From Candidatus Rifleibacteriota bacterium (GTDB taxonomy: Bacteria > Riflebacteria > Ozemobacteria > Ozemobacterales > Ozemobacteraceae), in the NCBI GenBank assembly GCA_022704885.1, contig JAKJFO010000012.1, forward strand, positions 1 to 45,940: a stretch of 45,940 bases of DNA. The letters run 5' to 3'. A program made the position numbers and the translations under genes. The notes beneath the pieces were generated by a model. The model did not search any database. It saw only the letters and a program-made list of their open reading frames with translations, and was not told where the DNA came from. Every line of letters starts with the position of its first letter. Positions within the stretch are counted from its first letter, which is position 1. Shown piece by piece: positions 32,130 through 40,623 of the stretch.

Positions 32130-33629
32130 ATGACAAGCAAATACATATTACTCTGTATTCTTGTGTCTTTTATGGTTGGGATCTCATTGCCAATCATGGC
32201 TTACAGCGCACAGGCCCGTGAATACCTGCGTCGCGCCGAGGTGTTTTTTGAAAACGGCAATCTGGTTCAGGCCCGCAACTTTCTGCAGAGGGCCGAAAAA
32301 ATCGATGGCAATGACGAAAAGATAAAAGAGTTCGCAGCCAGGTTCAAGAAGGCTGTTGACGAAAAGACAAACAAACTTCAGCAGCAGATAGAGTTCTATC
32401 TGTCGGCAAAAAATCTGCCAGACGCCGAAAAAATGCTGCATGAAATGCTTGCTCTCGCACCTGAACACAAGTTCGCTCTCGAAAAAATGCAGTATATTAC
32501 CGAGACCCGGCGCAAGATCGATGAATACAAGTCGCAGGGTATCCAGGTCGATGTTTCTACGGGGCGGGCGCATGATCTCGACCACTATTCGGCAATATCA
32601 TACATGAACCGGGCCCGTGGCTTTTTCGCCCAGGGCGACCGCATGAAGGCCATGGAAATGCTCGAGGTCATTCTTAAACGTGAGCCTGACTATAAGCCGG
32701 CCCTTGAACTCAAGACGAAGATCGATCATATCAACCAGATCGAATCGTTTGTCGAAAAGGCTGAAACCGCATTTCTCGAAGGGCGCATGATGGAAACGGT
32801 CGATGCACTGACTGTGCTGATCGCCGATTCGCCCGATCGTATCGAGTATCTGCTTTTGCGCGGCAAAGCGCATCTCAAATTGAAAGATTACGATGATGCT
32901 CTTGCCGATTTCTGGAAGTATTACCGGCAAAACCCTGATGACGACACAATGTTTCCATTGTTTTGCGAGAGTTATTTCGGCAAAAGAAATTACCAGATGG
33001 CATTTGGCTTCAGCCGCAATCCAAAATCCGGCAAGATATATCAGTCGCTGGCTTACCGCTTTGAATGCCATTTCAGGATGTTCATGTCTTCATATCTTCT
33101 TGTGTTTTTCTTTCTGGGCCTTATTCCTGTAGCTGTCTACTACGCCTGGAAGACTGGCGAAGACCTGCTCATGCGCTTTTCACTCGGTTCGGCCTGGACT
33201 TTTGTCAAATGCCTGCCGGTGGTTTTTTTCAAGTCGCCGCTCGACTGTCTGGGCGACCTCATTTCTGTTGCCCGTGATCTCAATGTTCCGTGGCTGAACT
33301 ATCTTGTCGGTCTCTGCCTGTTCAAGATCGGTCAGATCGAAGGTGCCCAGCGCTTTCTTTCCTACAGTCTCGAGAGCGACTCATTGCGTGCGCGGGCCAG
33401 CTATTTTGTCGGACTGGCCAGAAAACAGCTCAAATATCAGGCTTATGAGAATGACTTTGAAGAGGCGGTTCTCTGCGGAGTTGGCCGGCAGAGTGCCGGG
33501 TGGCACCCGAATTTCATGAAACTCATTGAGCGCGAACTCATGATGAGTTATAGTAAAGTTAAGGATAACGAAACTTTTGAAGGAATGGCGTTTGCGATAG
33601 TCGATGCCCAGACAGGGAGTGAAAAATGA
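32130..33629 (+). CDS. TPR protein with internal membrane segments
   Basis: I choose ATG 32130 (MTSKYILLCILVSFMVGISLPIMAYS, a signal peptide or anchor), giving 499 aa. The TTG farther upstream overlaps the -10 box. Residues 25-270 are TPR-like helix pairs (AREYLRRAEVFFENGNLVQARNFLQRAEK; AISYMNRARGFFAQGDRMKAMEMLEVILKREPDYKPAL; YLLLRGKAHLKLKDYDDALADFWKYYRQNPDD). One or two membrane segments follow (MFMSSYLLVFFFLGLIPVAVYYAW). A second set of helix pairs lies behind them (GLCLFKIGQIEGAQRFLSYSLES). Its stop overlaps the exoprotein start by 4 bp (33626-33629). It is likely a scaffold in the envelope for the pilin cluster C products. Not a named family. Confidence 0.82.
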   Translation: MTSKYILLCILVSFMVGISLPIMAYSAQAREYLRRAEVFFENGNLVQARNFLQRAEKIDGNDEKIKEFAARFKKAVDEKTNKLQQQIEFYLSAKNLPDAEKMLHEMLALAPEHKFALEKMQYITETRRKIDEYKSQGIQVDVSTGRAHDLDHYSAISYMNRARGFFAQGDRMKAMEMLEVILKREPDYKPALELKTKIDHINQIESFVEKAETAFLEGRMMETVDALTVLIADSPDRIEYLLLRGKAHLKLKDYDDALADFWKYYRQNPDDDTMFPLFCESYFGKRNYQMAFGFSRNPKSGKIYQSLAYRFECHFRMFMSSYLLVFFFLGLIPVAVYYAWKTGEDLLMRFSLGSAWTFVKCLPVVFFKSPLDCLGDLISVARDLNVPWLNYLVGLCLFKIGQIEGAQRFLSYSLESDSLRARASYFVGLARKQLKYQAYENDFEEAVLCGVGRQSAGWHPNFMKLIERELMMSYSKVKDNETFEGMAFAIVDAQTGSEK

Positions 33630-35884
33630 AAAGACTGATATGTACAGGTCTGTTCTTGTTGATGGTGCTCTTTCCTGTGGTAATAACCGCTCAGGATTCC
33701 TTTTCGCTGACGGTTCTAAGGGCTATCGCAATCAAGAGCGACTACGGTAATCCCATTGACACCTATGAAGATGTCGATCCTATAACCGGGATTTTCGCTG
33801 AATTGTCAGGTATCAACCCGGTAACAAGCCAGGGAGAAATCAGCAGTACATTTGGTGGTTTTGCCAGAAAGTCTACTGCCGAAGAATTTTTTGCCCGGCT
33901 CGAAGCCTTTGGCGGGCTTGTTTTCGGCAATGGCAGCATGGATTTTGCCAATTTTCTCGCCGGAAATTTTTATCTCGATGCCGGGTATATGTCAAAAGAC
34001 GAAGAAACCGGCGAAGAGACTTGGAAAGACCGCATCTGGTCGCCACTGCCCGATCTCACTTTTCCTGATTACGACTCTACCGACAAACCGCACGAGCGCA
34101 AATATTATCTGTGTTTCTCGGCTGACTTCCGGTATGTCGAACCGTTTCGCGTTGACCCCAACGCATTGTCATGCTCCGATTACCGGCAGTTTTGCGACTA
34201 TCCTCCCTGCAAAGAGAAAATCGAAGAAGATGATCCGGCCAGTGCCGGCGCCAAGATTACCGTTCAAGAAGAAGAGCACGAGCAGACCGAGCTCAATATC
34301 TATAAAAACCTTGCAGATATAATAGGTGATCACGTTCGTGATGCTTCTGCAATGGTGCAAAACCAGAGTGGAATCGATTTTACGCTCAAGTTCAAAGACC
34401 GTACTCCGCCACGTATCGATGGCTGCGACAGTGGCGATTTCCCTGAGCTGGGCGCCGACAATCCGGCGACAAGCGGTGACTGGTACCGGGTTGAGGGCCT
34501 CAAAATTACTGACAATTCTGGCGGAAAAATAGGCACAGCACTGTTGCTGGGCAAAATTGACACGTCGCCGACCGCGACCTGGGCCAGCGAAGAGCAATGG
34601 GTGCTTGAAAAACCGAGTGTCATAGAATCGGGTGCTGAAACCGATCATGTCATTATGCCGAATTCATGCCACGGTGTCATGCGCTATACTGTCTATGCCT
34701 GGGACAAACACGGCAACCTGAATCCAGGCGATCCCAAAATCCGTGAAGATGACCCTGAAAACTGTTATGGCCTTGGCCCAACTGTAATTGGCGGCATGAA
34801 CGTCGACTTTCTGGGTCAGACCATAGATCCCAACCTCTCAAAAGATCCTGGTAATGCCAGAGGCTGGCCGATACAGGTCGAATTTCGTGAACCGCAGGAC
34901 TTTGACGATACCTATGTGGGTGAGCTTACCGCCAAACTGAATTCTGATTTCAGGCGCGGTCAGGGCTATGTAAACATCAGAGACAACGACCTGCCCAATA
35001 TCGTCATCAGAATCGAGTCGGTCAAAGATGGCAGCCGGATTTTCTTTCCGCCGGTCATTCCGCATGGCGACCCTGATTTCAGCATAGTACATTCGACCAA
35101 ATACAAAACAGCAGCGGCGCCGGCCGACAGCAACGTCGGCGACTACATCGACTTTCTTGGCCCGCCGACTTCGATACCATTTCTCAGCAGCAGAATCGCA
35201 GATGGTTCTCAGGAGATGTACTTCAGAATTCTCGATATTGTTCCCAGCGATGTCATGCACCCTTCAGAAAAGGATATCATGCTCAGCCGCTACAAGTTAC
35301 AGCCTGATCCTGAGTTTATTCGCAAGCATTTCAGACTCGAATCATACGATCAGTCTGATACCAAAGAAGCTGATGGCAGCCCGGAGCTTGATATCGAGAC
35401 TTTTGGCAAACGCAACAGCTTTGGCAAACGTGTGGTAGCGCTGCTCGAACTGCCGGGAAACCGCGCAATGATTCAGGAAGACGTCGAATACCTTATCGAC
35501 GTCTGGTCTGATGACAATATCAAATGGGCAACTATCGACAGTTCAGGCCAGAAACTCGACAGCGTCATCCCGATTCCGACCGGCGTTCAAAACGGAGAAA
35601 TAACGGTAGAAGTGCCGAATCAGTTTCCCCGCGCGAATTATCGCGCGCCAATCGACAAGCAGGAAAGCGTCAATGGCCGGTTGCGGGTAGTTTTTCGTGA
35701 GCCGACGCTGAAAGATGCCGGTGGTTCTGATGAAAACGAGCTGATCAACAGTCGCTTTCCGTTCATCGACGTTAAGGCGACCGATTATGCCGGCCTTGAG
35801 CGCAGCATCAGACTTTATTTGAGAATTACCAACGAAAATCCGAATATCAGAGTACTCGATCGCAAACATGAGCAGAACAGATAG
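33626..35884 (+). CDS. Large exported protein (752 aa) upstream of pilin cluster C
   Basis: It has a signal peptide (MKRLICTGLFLLMVLFPVVITAQ) and no recognised domain. Residues 50-110 are Phe/Gly-rich (GGFARKSTAEEFFARLEAFGGLVFGNGSMDFANFLAGNFYLD). Near 150-190 are clustered cysteines (CFSADF, LSCSDYRQFCDYPPCKEK), with later single Cys (DGCDSGD, NSCHGV, ENCYG). The second half looks beta-rich with TPPRIDG and KVKDGSRIF-like Ig or bacterial surface patterns (LRVVFREPTLKDAGG; VKATDYAGLERSIRLYLRITNENPNIRVLD). Its end overlaps the first cluster C pilin by 17 bp. This coupling suggests a surface protein displayed or exported by the pilin system. Function unknown. Confidence 0.78.
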   Translation: MKRLICTGLFLLMVLFPVVITAQDSFSLTVLRAIAIKSDYGNPIDTYEDVDPITGIFAELSGINPVTSQGEISSTFGGFARKSTAEEFFARLEAFGGLVFGNGSMDFANFLAGNFYLDAGYMSKDEETGEETWKDRIWSPLPDLTFPDYDSTDKPHERKYYLCFSADFRYVEPFRVDPNALSCSDYRQFCDYPPCKEKIEEDDPASAGAKITVQEEEHEQTELNIYKNLADIIGDHVRDASAMVQNQSGIDFTLKFKDRTPPRIDGCDSGDFPELGADNPATSGDWYRVEGLKITDNSGGKIGTALLLGKIDTSPTATWASEEQWVLEKPSVIESGAETDHVIMPNSCHGVMRYTVYAWDKHGNLNPGDPKIREDDPENCYGLGPTVIGGMNVDFLGQTIDPNLSKDPGNARGWPIQVEFREPQDFDDTYVGELTAKLNSDFRRGQGYVNIRDNDLPNIVIRIESVKDGSRIFFPPVIPHGDPDFSIVHSTKYKTAAAPADSNVGDYIDFLGPPTSIPFLSSRIADGSQEMYFRILDIVPSDVMHPSEKDIMLSRYKLQPDPEFIRKHFRLESYDQSDTKEADGSPELDIETFGKRNSFGKRVVALLELPGNRAMIQEDVEYLIDVWSDDNIKWATIDSSGQKLDSVIPIPTGVQNGEITVEVPNQFPRANYRAPIDKQESVNGRLRVVFREPTLKDAGGSDENELINSRFPFIDVKATDYAGLERSIRLYLRITNENPNIRVLDRKHEQNR

Positions 35885-36476
35885 ACTGGCAGAGCCTGCG
35901 AACACCCGACGCGGGGTGTCGCTGGTCGAAATTCTGGTTGCACTGGTAATCATGGCTCTCGCAATATTACCTGCTATCGGCGCTTTTTCGACCTCATACG
36001 GCACCGCCACCCGCCAGATCGAGCAGGAAACTGCGCTTAAGCTCGGCGAAGCAGTGGTCAACGTGCTGTTGAGCGCAAATTATGACAAGCTTATAACCGG
36101 AACGCTCGGCACTGTTCCGCTCAACATTCAGACACCGACTGGCGCTTTCAGCGGCTCTCTCGAATTCACCGGGATGACGGCCAGTTCGACTTCGGTAGCC
36201 ATTGGCCGGGCCACCTATTCGATAAGCGCCCGGGTCGCTACCGTTTTTCGCGCCCAGAACATCGATACTCCGCACAACGATGCCCTGGTTTTCGGGTTTC
36301 GTGATTTTGCTGCGCCGCCAGTGCCACCCGGGCCGCCGCCCCCGCCGCCGGCTCCGCCTGCTCCGGTGGCAACTTACTCATGTTTTGACGACCTCGTCTG
36401 CATCAAGGTCAGAGTTGATTATGGCCAGCGTGAAGCCATCGATCTCGAAACGTTCAGAGCGGATATGAGCCGATGA
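35868..36476 (+). CDS. GspI/PilV-like minor pseudopilin, cluster C
   Basis: The 202-aa product has the leader NTRRG, then VSLVEILVALVIMALAILPAIGAF with Glu+5. The segment TRQIEQETALKLGEAVVNVLLSANYDKLITG resembles the GspI/PilV first helix. Residues 148-168 are an almost pure Pro insert (PPVPPGPPPPPPAPPAP), followed by a terminal strand (CIKVRVDYGQREAI). A polyproline spacer is unusual in a minor pilin. The 5' end overlaps the exoprotein gene by 17 bp and the 3' end overlaps the next pilin by 4 bp. Confidence 0.83.
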   Translation: MSRTDRLAEPANTRRGVSLVEILVALVIMALAILPAIGAFSTSYGTATRQIEQETALKLGEAVVNVLLSANYDKLITGTLGTVPLNIQTPTGAFSGSLEFTGMTASSTSVAIGRATYSISARVATVFRAQNIDTPHNDALVFGFRDFAAPPVPPGPPPPPPAPPAPVATYSCFDDLVCIKVRVDYGQREAIDLETFRADMSR

Positions 36477-37021
36477 TTAAAGATTTGTTGCCGGGAAAAC
36501 GCGGGGTGGCGATTGCGGTGGTGCTGGTTTTCTGCACCGCCATATTGGGTCTGCTCGGCATTCTTTTGATGAATACGAGGCAACAGCGCGGCACTTTCGG
36601 CATGCAGTACGAGCAGACCCGAGCTCTGATGGCGGCCCGTTCGGCAGTACAGCTGGCGATTTATAAATATCGGGTTCTGCCGTCAGAATATTATCGCATT
36701 CACCAGATGTCACTTGCTGTGAAAGCAGGTGGTGACCCCGCAGAATTCAACCTCACGCGCATGATGTGGCTGCATGACCTGCAGTCTGAAAATGCTGATA
36801 CGCCGGCCGCAAGAATCAAACAGTTCCTCGAAACTGGTGCTCCAGTTGGGGTAGATGCTCCATCAGCGGGCACTTTTGACTTCGGTGTCGAAGAATTCGA
36901 TCTGGTATCTTCTTCAATGCATGGCTATACTCAGGATTACCTCAGAATAAGAGCCTGGGGAAGTTTCAACGGAACCCGTAAAACACTGGAGGAGCTGGTT
37001 GAAGTTCAGATTGCACAATAA
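36473..37021 (+). CDS. GspK/PilX-like minor pseudopilin, cluster C
   Basis: The 182-aa protein has the leader MIKDLLPGKRG, then VAIAVVLVFCTAILGLLGILL: a Gly/Val prepilin-type junction without Glu+5, as in GspK and PilX. QYEQTRALMAARSAVQLAIYKY is the usual amphipathic helix leaving the membrane. The remaining part (FDFGVEEFDLVSSSMHGYTQDYLRIRAWGSFNG) is a short beta region. The 3' end overlaps the next gene by 23 bp. Confidence 0.83.
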   Translation: MIKDLLPGKRGVAIAVVLVFCTAILGLLGILLMNTRQQRGTFGMQYEQTRALMAARSAVQLAIYKYRVLPSEYYRIHQMSLAVKAGGDPAEFNLTRMMWLHDLQSENADTPAARIKQFLETGAPVGVDAPSAGTFDFGVEEFDLVSSSMHGYTQDYLRIRAWGSFNGTRKTLEELVEVQIAQ

Positions 37022-37673
37022 AAGAGCTTTTACCATAATCGAAATCGTCGTTTCGATAATGGTTTTTTCGGGTTTCATTCTGGCGGTAATGTTTCTTTAC
37101 CGGCGCAGCAGCGATACTTTTAAGATTACCGCCTGGAAACAGGAACGCGCCGCTCAGGCAGATCTTTTCTGGGCACAGGCTCGCAAGGCTCTCGAAGAAG
37201 CTACCGACCGTCTCGAATTTACGCCTGGTGTCAGTAATCCGCCGCTGCTTCGTGAATTGCGGCCGATAAAGGTGCATCCGTCGCCAGGCTCCGCTCCCGA
37301 TGGTAATATTCTGGCCTGGAACGTCAGCAAAACGACTTATGATATGGCCGGTTCAAACCATACCAGCACTCACAACATTTTTTCGATGGCCAAGCAGAAA
37401 CGCCGTCTGGTAATCAACGGTGGCAGCGGCCGGGCGCCAGTTCTCGATGATGTTGTCGCTGTAGAATTTATCGTTTCTTCTGTCACAAAAAACGCGCAAA
37501 ATGTCGAAGAGATCACAGCCGGTATCAATTCAGCCGCAGTTGGTACTCTGCTCGAAATTTCAGTAACGCTGGCACCTCCAGAAGGCTATATCGCCGGAGA
37601 TCTGAAAGTTCCGATGAGTCATAAATTCCGTCTCAACGTGGCACCGTTCTCTGATTCGGCGCCAACCTACTGA
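36999..37673 (+). CDS. GspJ/PilW-like minor pseudopilin, cluster C
   Basis: The 224-aa product uses TTG 36999, 6 nt after GGAGG. A-FTIIEIVVSIMVFSGFILAVMFLYRRSS is a prepilin site with Ala at -1 (as in cluster B) and Glu+5. Then come a helix (ERAAQADLFWAQARKALEEATDRLEF) and the GspJ-like strand series (NILAWNVSKTTYDM, KRRLVINGG, VVAVEFIVSSVTKN, LLEISVTLAPPEGY). The cyclase gene starts 4 bp later. Confidence 0.84.
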   Translation: MKFRLHNKRAFTIIEIVVSIMVFSGFILAVMFLYRRSSDTFKITAWKQERAAQADLFWAQARKALEEATDRLEFTPGVSNPPLLRELRPIKVHPSPGSAPDGNILAWNVSKTTYDMAGSNHTSTHNIFSMAKQKRRLVINGGSGRAPVLDDVVAVEFIVSSVTKNAQNVEEITAGINSAAVGTLLEISVTLAPPEGYIAGDLKVPMSHKFRLNVAPFSDSAPTY

Positions 37674-37676
37674 TCG

Positions 37677-39350
37677 ATGTCTGAAAGTTCTGCTAACCTG
37701 GCCGGTCGGCCATATTGCACGATCTCCAGAGTCATGGCCCTCTTTATTGCCACGACCACATCGGTCTGCGCCCAGGAACCGCTGACTCTGACGGTCGAAC
37801 CATCGCCGTTCGCATGGTCGGTAGTTGCAGCACTGGTGGTGGTAATCATCGTGCTGATCGGAGTTTTGCTCGGGGTAATCAACAAGTCGCTCGGCAAGGA
37901 AGTAAAAATCAAGGCAACGGTAAAGAAAGCGGTCGAAGACTCTTACGCCAGAAAAATCAGAAGCGAATATCAGGCAAAGCAGGCGCTGCTCGACAAAAAG
38001 ATCGAACAGGTGCGGCAACGCTTCTCCATGGTCATGATGAAGGTTAAGAACCTGCTCGATACTCTCGATCATGACGAGCTGTTCAAGGCAATTTCGAGCC
38101 TTATCGAAGTAGATATCGGCGCCAGCCGTTACATCGTGTTTCTCGTCGATCCGGCAAAAAACGAGCTTTATCCCTTTCGCTGGCAGGGTTATGCTGATGC
38201 CGCCGTGGCAAAATTTGCCATGGCGGTAGAGAGTGCACATGCGATTACTTATGCTCTCAAGCGCAAGCAGACGATTTATCGGTCAGCCGCGACCTCTGAT
38301 ATCGAACTGCGCAAGTTGCTCGACCGCGAACCCGTTTCCAACACGCTTGTTGCTATTCCCCTGATCAGTCAGGACAAAAATTACGGTGTCGTTCACATCG
38401 AATCATTTGCTGACGGTCACACGGAAATGGATGAAAGCGAGACGAGATTTCTGTCGAGCCTGCCGACCTTTATCGGGGGCGCTCTCGCCAACGCCGATAT
38501 CTTCGTGCAGACCCGCGAAGAGCTGACTTCGGCCAGGCAGGTGAGCGAGCAGGAAATTGCTGAAAAGCGCCGGTTGCAGGAAATCTTCTCACGCTACACT
38601 TCAGCTGAACTGATCGACAACCTGCTGCGAAATCCTGAAAAAATCGATCTCGGCGGGGTAAACAAGACGGCATCGATACTGTTTACTGATATTGCCGGTT
38701 TTACCGCCTTCAGTTCCCGCATGAATCCAAAAGAAGTTGTCGTTCTGATGAACGAATACCTGTCACGTATGACCGAGGTGATTCTCAATTATCAGGGCGA
38801 AATCGACAAGTTTATCGGTGACGCTATCATGGCCCGCTTCGGGGTTCTAAGTGATCTGCCGTATCCAGCCAAGAATGCCGTTGAAGCTGCATGTGCCATG
38901 CTGGAAGAACTCGAACGCCTGAGTTCAGACTGGGCTGCCCGTGGTCTGCAGGGGTTCAGTATCAGAGTTGGTATTGCCACTGGCGAAGTGCTGGCCGGCA
39001 ACATCGGCTCGACACGTCGTCAGGAATTTACGGTCATGGGCACGACAGTCAATCTGGCGTCGCGCCTGGAATCTCTCAACAAGGAACTTGGCACTCGCAT
39101 ACTGGTCGATGAAGCAACTTTCGCGCAACTTCCGCGCGCCATCAAGCATCTTAAAAGAGAAAACGTCAGGATCAGAGGTCTCGATACCCCGATTACCATT
39201 TACGAGATTCTCGAACAGGTAAGACCTGCCAAGGTCGTATCGATTCAGCCAAAACTCGACCAGCTCGCCAGTCGAACTCAGCCTGCAGACATCGTCTCGA
39301 AGCCAGAAACGCCTTCTGTGCCGGTGATCAACCGGCCAGATGGCAGCTGA
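37677..39350 (+). CDS. Membrane GAF-class III adenylate/guanylate cyclase
   Basis: The 557-aa protein has an N-terminal hydrophobic region (17-32, signal-like) and one TM (47-68). A charged coiled coil lies at about 78-120. A GAF domain occupies about 130-280 (FKAISSLIEVDIGASRYIVFLVD, VSNTLVAIPLISQDKNYGVVHIES). A catalytic domain runs from about 330. Residues are complete: Asp338 (FTDIAGFT), Lys378 and Asp382 (DKFIGDAIMARFG), Thr452 (FTVMG), Asn459 and Arg463 (VNLASRLES). It should make cAMP or a related cyclic nucleotide. It is the last gene of the TPR-exoprotein-pilin cluster C, mirroring the CHASE2 cyclase that closes cluster A. Confidence 0.93.
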   Translation: MSESSANLAGRPYCTISRVMALFIATTTSVCAQEPLTLTVEPSPFAWSVVAALVVVIIVLIGVLLGVINKSLGKEVKIKATVKKAVEDSYARKIRSEYQAKQALLDKKIEQVRQRFSMVMMKVKNLLDTLDHDELFKAISSLIEVDIGASRYIVFLVDPAKNELYPFRWQGYADAAVAKFAMAVESAHAITYALKRKQTIYRSAATSDIELRKLLDREPVSNTLVAIPLISQDKNYGVVHIESFADGHTEMDESETRFLSSLPTFIGGALANADIFVQTREELTSARQVSEQEIAEKRRLQEIFSRYTSAELIDNLLRNPEKIDLGGVNKTASILFTDIAGFTAFSSRMNPKEVVVLMNEYLSRMTEVILNYQGEIDKFIGDAIMARFGVLSDLPYPAKNAVEAACAMLEELERLSSDWAARGLQGFSIRVGIATGEVLAGNIGSTRRQEFTVMGTTVNLASRLESLNKELGTRILVDEATFAQLPRAIKHLKRENVRIRGLDTPITIYEILEQVRPAKVVSIQPKLDQLASRTQPADIVSKPETPSVPVINRPDGS

Positions 39351-39431
39351 TCCCGGAAACTCCCGGACAACGGAGCAGAAACCGCAGATTACGCTGAGTG
39401 CCGCCGGTTCAGATTCATATGTGACCGATGA

Positions 39432-40484
39432 CTAAAGGCTGTACTGCTGATTGAAGAATTTTTCGCTGGGATTTTTGATCAGATATACGAACAGATTGCC
39501 GCTTTTGTAGGCTTTTAAAATGGCCATTGGCGATCTCAGATTGTTCTGCTGTGGTTTTAAAAGACTGATCAACAGTTGATTATCTGTGATTTCAGGGTTG
39601 AACCGGCGCGGAAAGCCGGCGTTTCGGGAAAGAACCGGGGCGGCAGCAGCCCAGTAATTGCCATTTGCGGCATCGAGGTTATCAATGCTGGCAACAGCAT
39701 ATTCATAAGTTGACAGGCGGTCGAGTATCGGTTCGAGCGCTCTTACGGTCGATGGGTAGATATCGTGCAGCAGCAGTGCGCCGCCACGCAGGCGGCCATT
39801 GGTCATGCCCAGCTGACGCTCGGTCTGTTGTAGAATGCTGGCCTCATTTTTCTGCAGCCAGTCTTTCGGATCGATTGTCCAGAGCATGATCTTCATGCCT
39901 TCCTGGTTGGCGGCAGCCAGTACTTTTCCGTTCATGGCGCCATAAGGCGGTCGCAGGTATTCCGGCCGGCAACCGGTTATGCTTTCGATCAATCTGCTGG
40001 TGCGGGAAAGTTCTTCTTTGAGAGCGCTTTCGCTGAGCTGCGCAAGATTTTTGTGACTATATGAGTGATTACCGATCAGATGACCCTCTTCGTGAATCTG
40101 TTTGACCAGTTCCGGGTATCTGGCAGCCTGCAGGCCAAGCACAAAAAAGATTGCCCTGATCCTGCGGCTCTTGAGAATTTCGAGAACTTTCGGGGTAGTT
40201 CGTGGATGTGGGCCATCATCAAAGGTGAGTACCACCTTTCTTGTATTGACCAGAAGTTTCAGGAGCTGCTGGCGCCCGAAACCATTAGCACCATCGGCCA
40301 GAGATTCATCGATCTTGACTTCTTCACTGCTGAGCTGATTCTTCAATGCACTGCGATCGGCCTCATAGAATTCACCCGCAGCTACAGTATCCATGGTAAG
40401 CAGATCTGCATGCAGGCGGGTTGCAAAAGACATCAGCATAAAAAGGCCGACAAAAATGCGAACAGCAGTTGTGTTATTGTTCAT
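39432..40484 (-). CDS. Polysaccharide deacetylase (NodB domain), exported
   Basis: The 350-aa protein has an N-terminal signal or anchor (RIFVGLFMLMSFATRLHA), then a NodB homology domain at about 80-240. VVLTFDDGP has catalytic and metal-binding Asp89/Asp90, HSYSH has His140/His144, RPPYG is at 179-183, DPKDW at 206-210 and LLHD close the site. All five carbohydrate esterase 4 motifs are intact. It should remove N-acetyl groups from peptidoglycan, chitin-like or exopolysaccharide chains in the periplasm or outside. The last 90 residues have no known domain. It converges with the cyclase gene and diverges from the signalling operon. The 80-bp gap after 39350 shows nothing clear. Confidence 0.93.
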   Translation of the reverse strand: MNNNTTAVRIFVGLFMLMSFATRLHADLLTMDTVAAGEFYEADRSALKNQLSSEEVKIDESLADGANGFGRQQLLKLLVNTRKVVLTFDDGPHPRTTPKVLEILKSRRIRAIFFVLGLQAARYPELVKQIHEEGHLIGNHSYSHKNLAQLSESALKEELSRTSRLIESITGCRPEYLRPPYGAMNGKVLAAANQEGMKIMLWTIDPKDWLQKNEASILQQTERQLGMTNGRLRGGALLLHDIYPSTVRALEPILDRLSTYEYAVASIDNLDAANGNYWAAAAPVLSRNAGFPRRFNPEITDNQLLISLLKPQQNNLRSPMAILKAYKSGNLFVYLIKNPSEKFFNQQYSL

Positions 40485-40490
40485 AGCAGT

Positions 40491-40519
40491 ATTATCGGCA
40501 GCAGATTGCTCAGTGATTA
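40491..40519 (-). promoter_or_regulatory. Possible promoter of the deacetylase gene (leaderless geometry)
   Basis: GATAAT (40491-40496) lies 6 bp before the ATG at 40484, with a weak -35 (TAATCA, 40514-40519) 17 bp upstream. No ribosome site precedes the ATG. The -35 is only 3 of 6. Confidence 0.38.
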
Positions 40520-40571
40520 CCGGTGTTTTACTTATACTGGTGAATAATTGTTTATATTACCAGGGCTGGGC

Positions 40572-40580
40572 TGGTATAAT
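40572..40580 (+). promoter_or_regulatory. Extended -10 promoter of the signalling operon
   Basis: TGGTATAAT is a perfect extended -10, which places the transcript start near 40587 and the ATG of the exported protein at 40624. TTTATA at 18 bp upstream is a weak -35. Confidence 0.5.
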
Positions 40581-40623
40581 TGGCCGGTCTCACCGAAATT
40601 TCGAATTCTGGCTGGAAAAATCA

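Noticed and set aside
39351..39431. Terminator between the convergent cyclase and deacetylase genes
   Set aside because: No stem with a T-run was visible, only short CCCGG repeats.
40489..40530. GCCGATAA before the deacetylase as a sigma-28 (flagellar) promoter
   Set aside because: The -10 octamer matches, but the nearest TAAA lies 27 bp upstream instead of about 15.
40393..40623. Upstream extension of the exported protein in front of the kinase
   Set aside because: It would overlap the divergent deacetylase gene and its promoter; an extended -10 and a signal peptide support the start at 40624.
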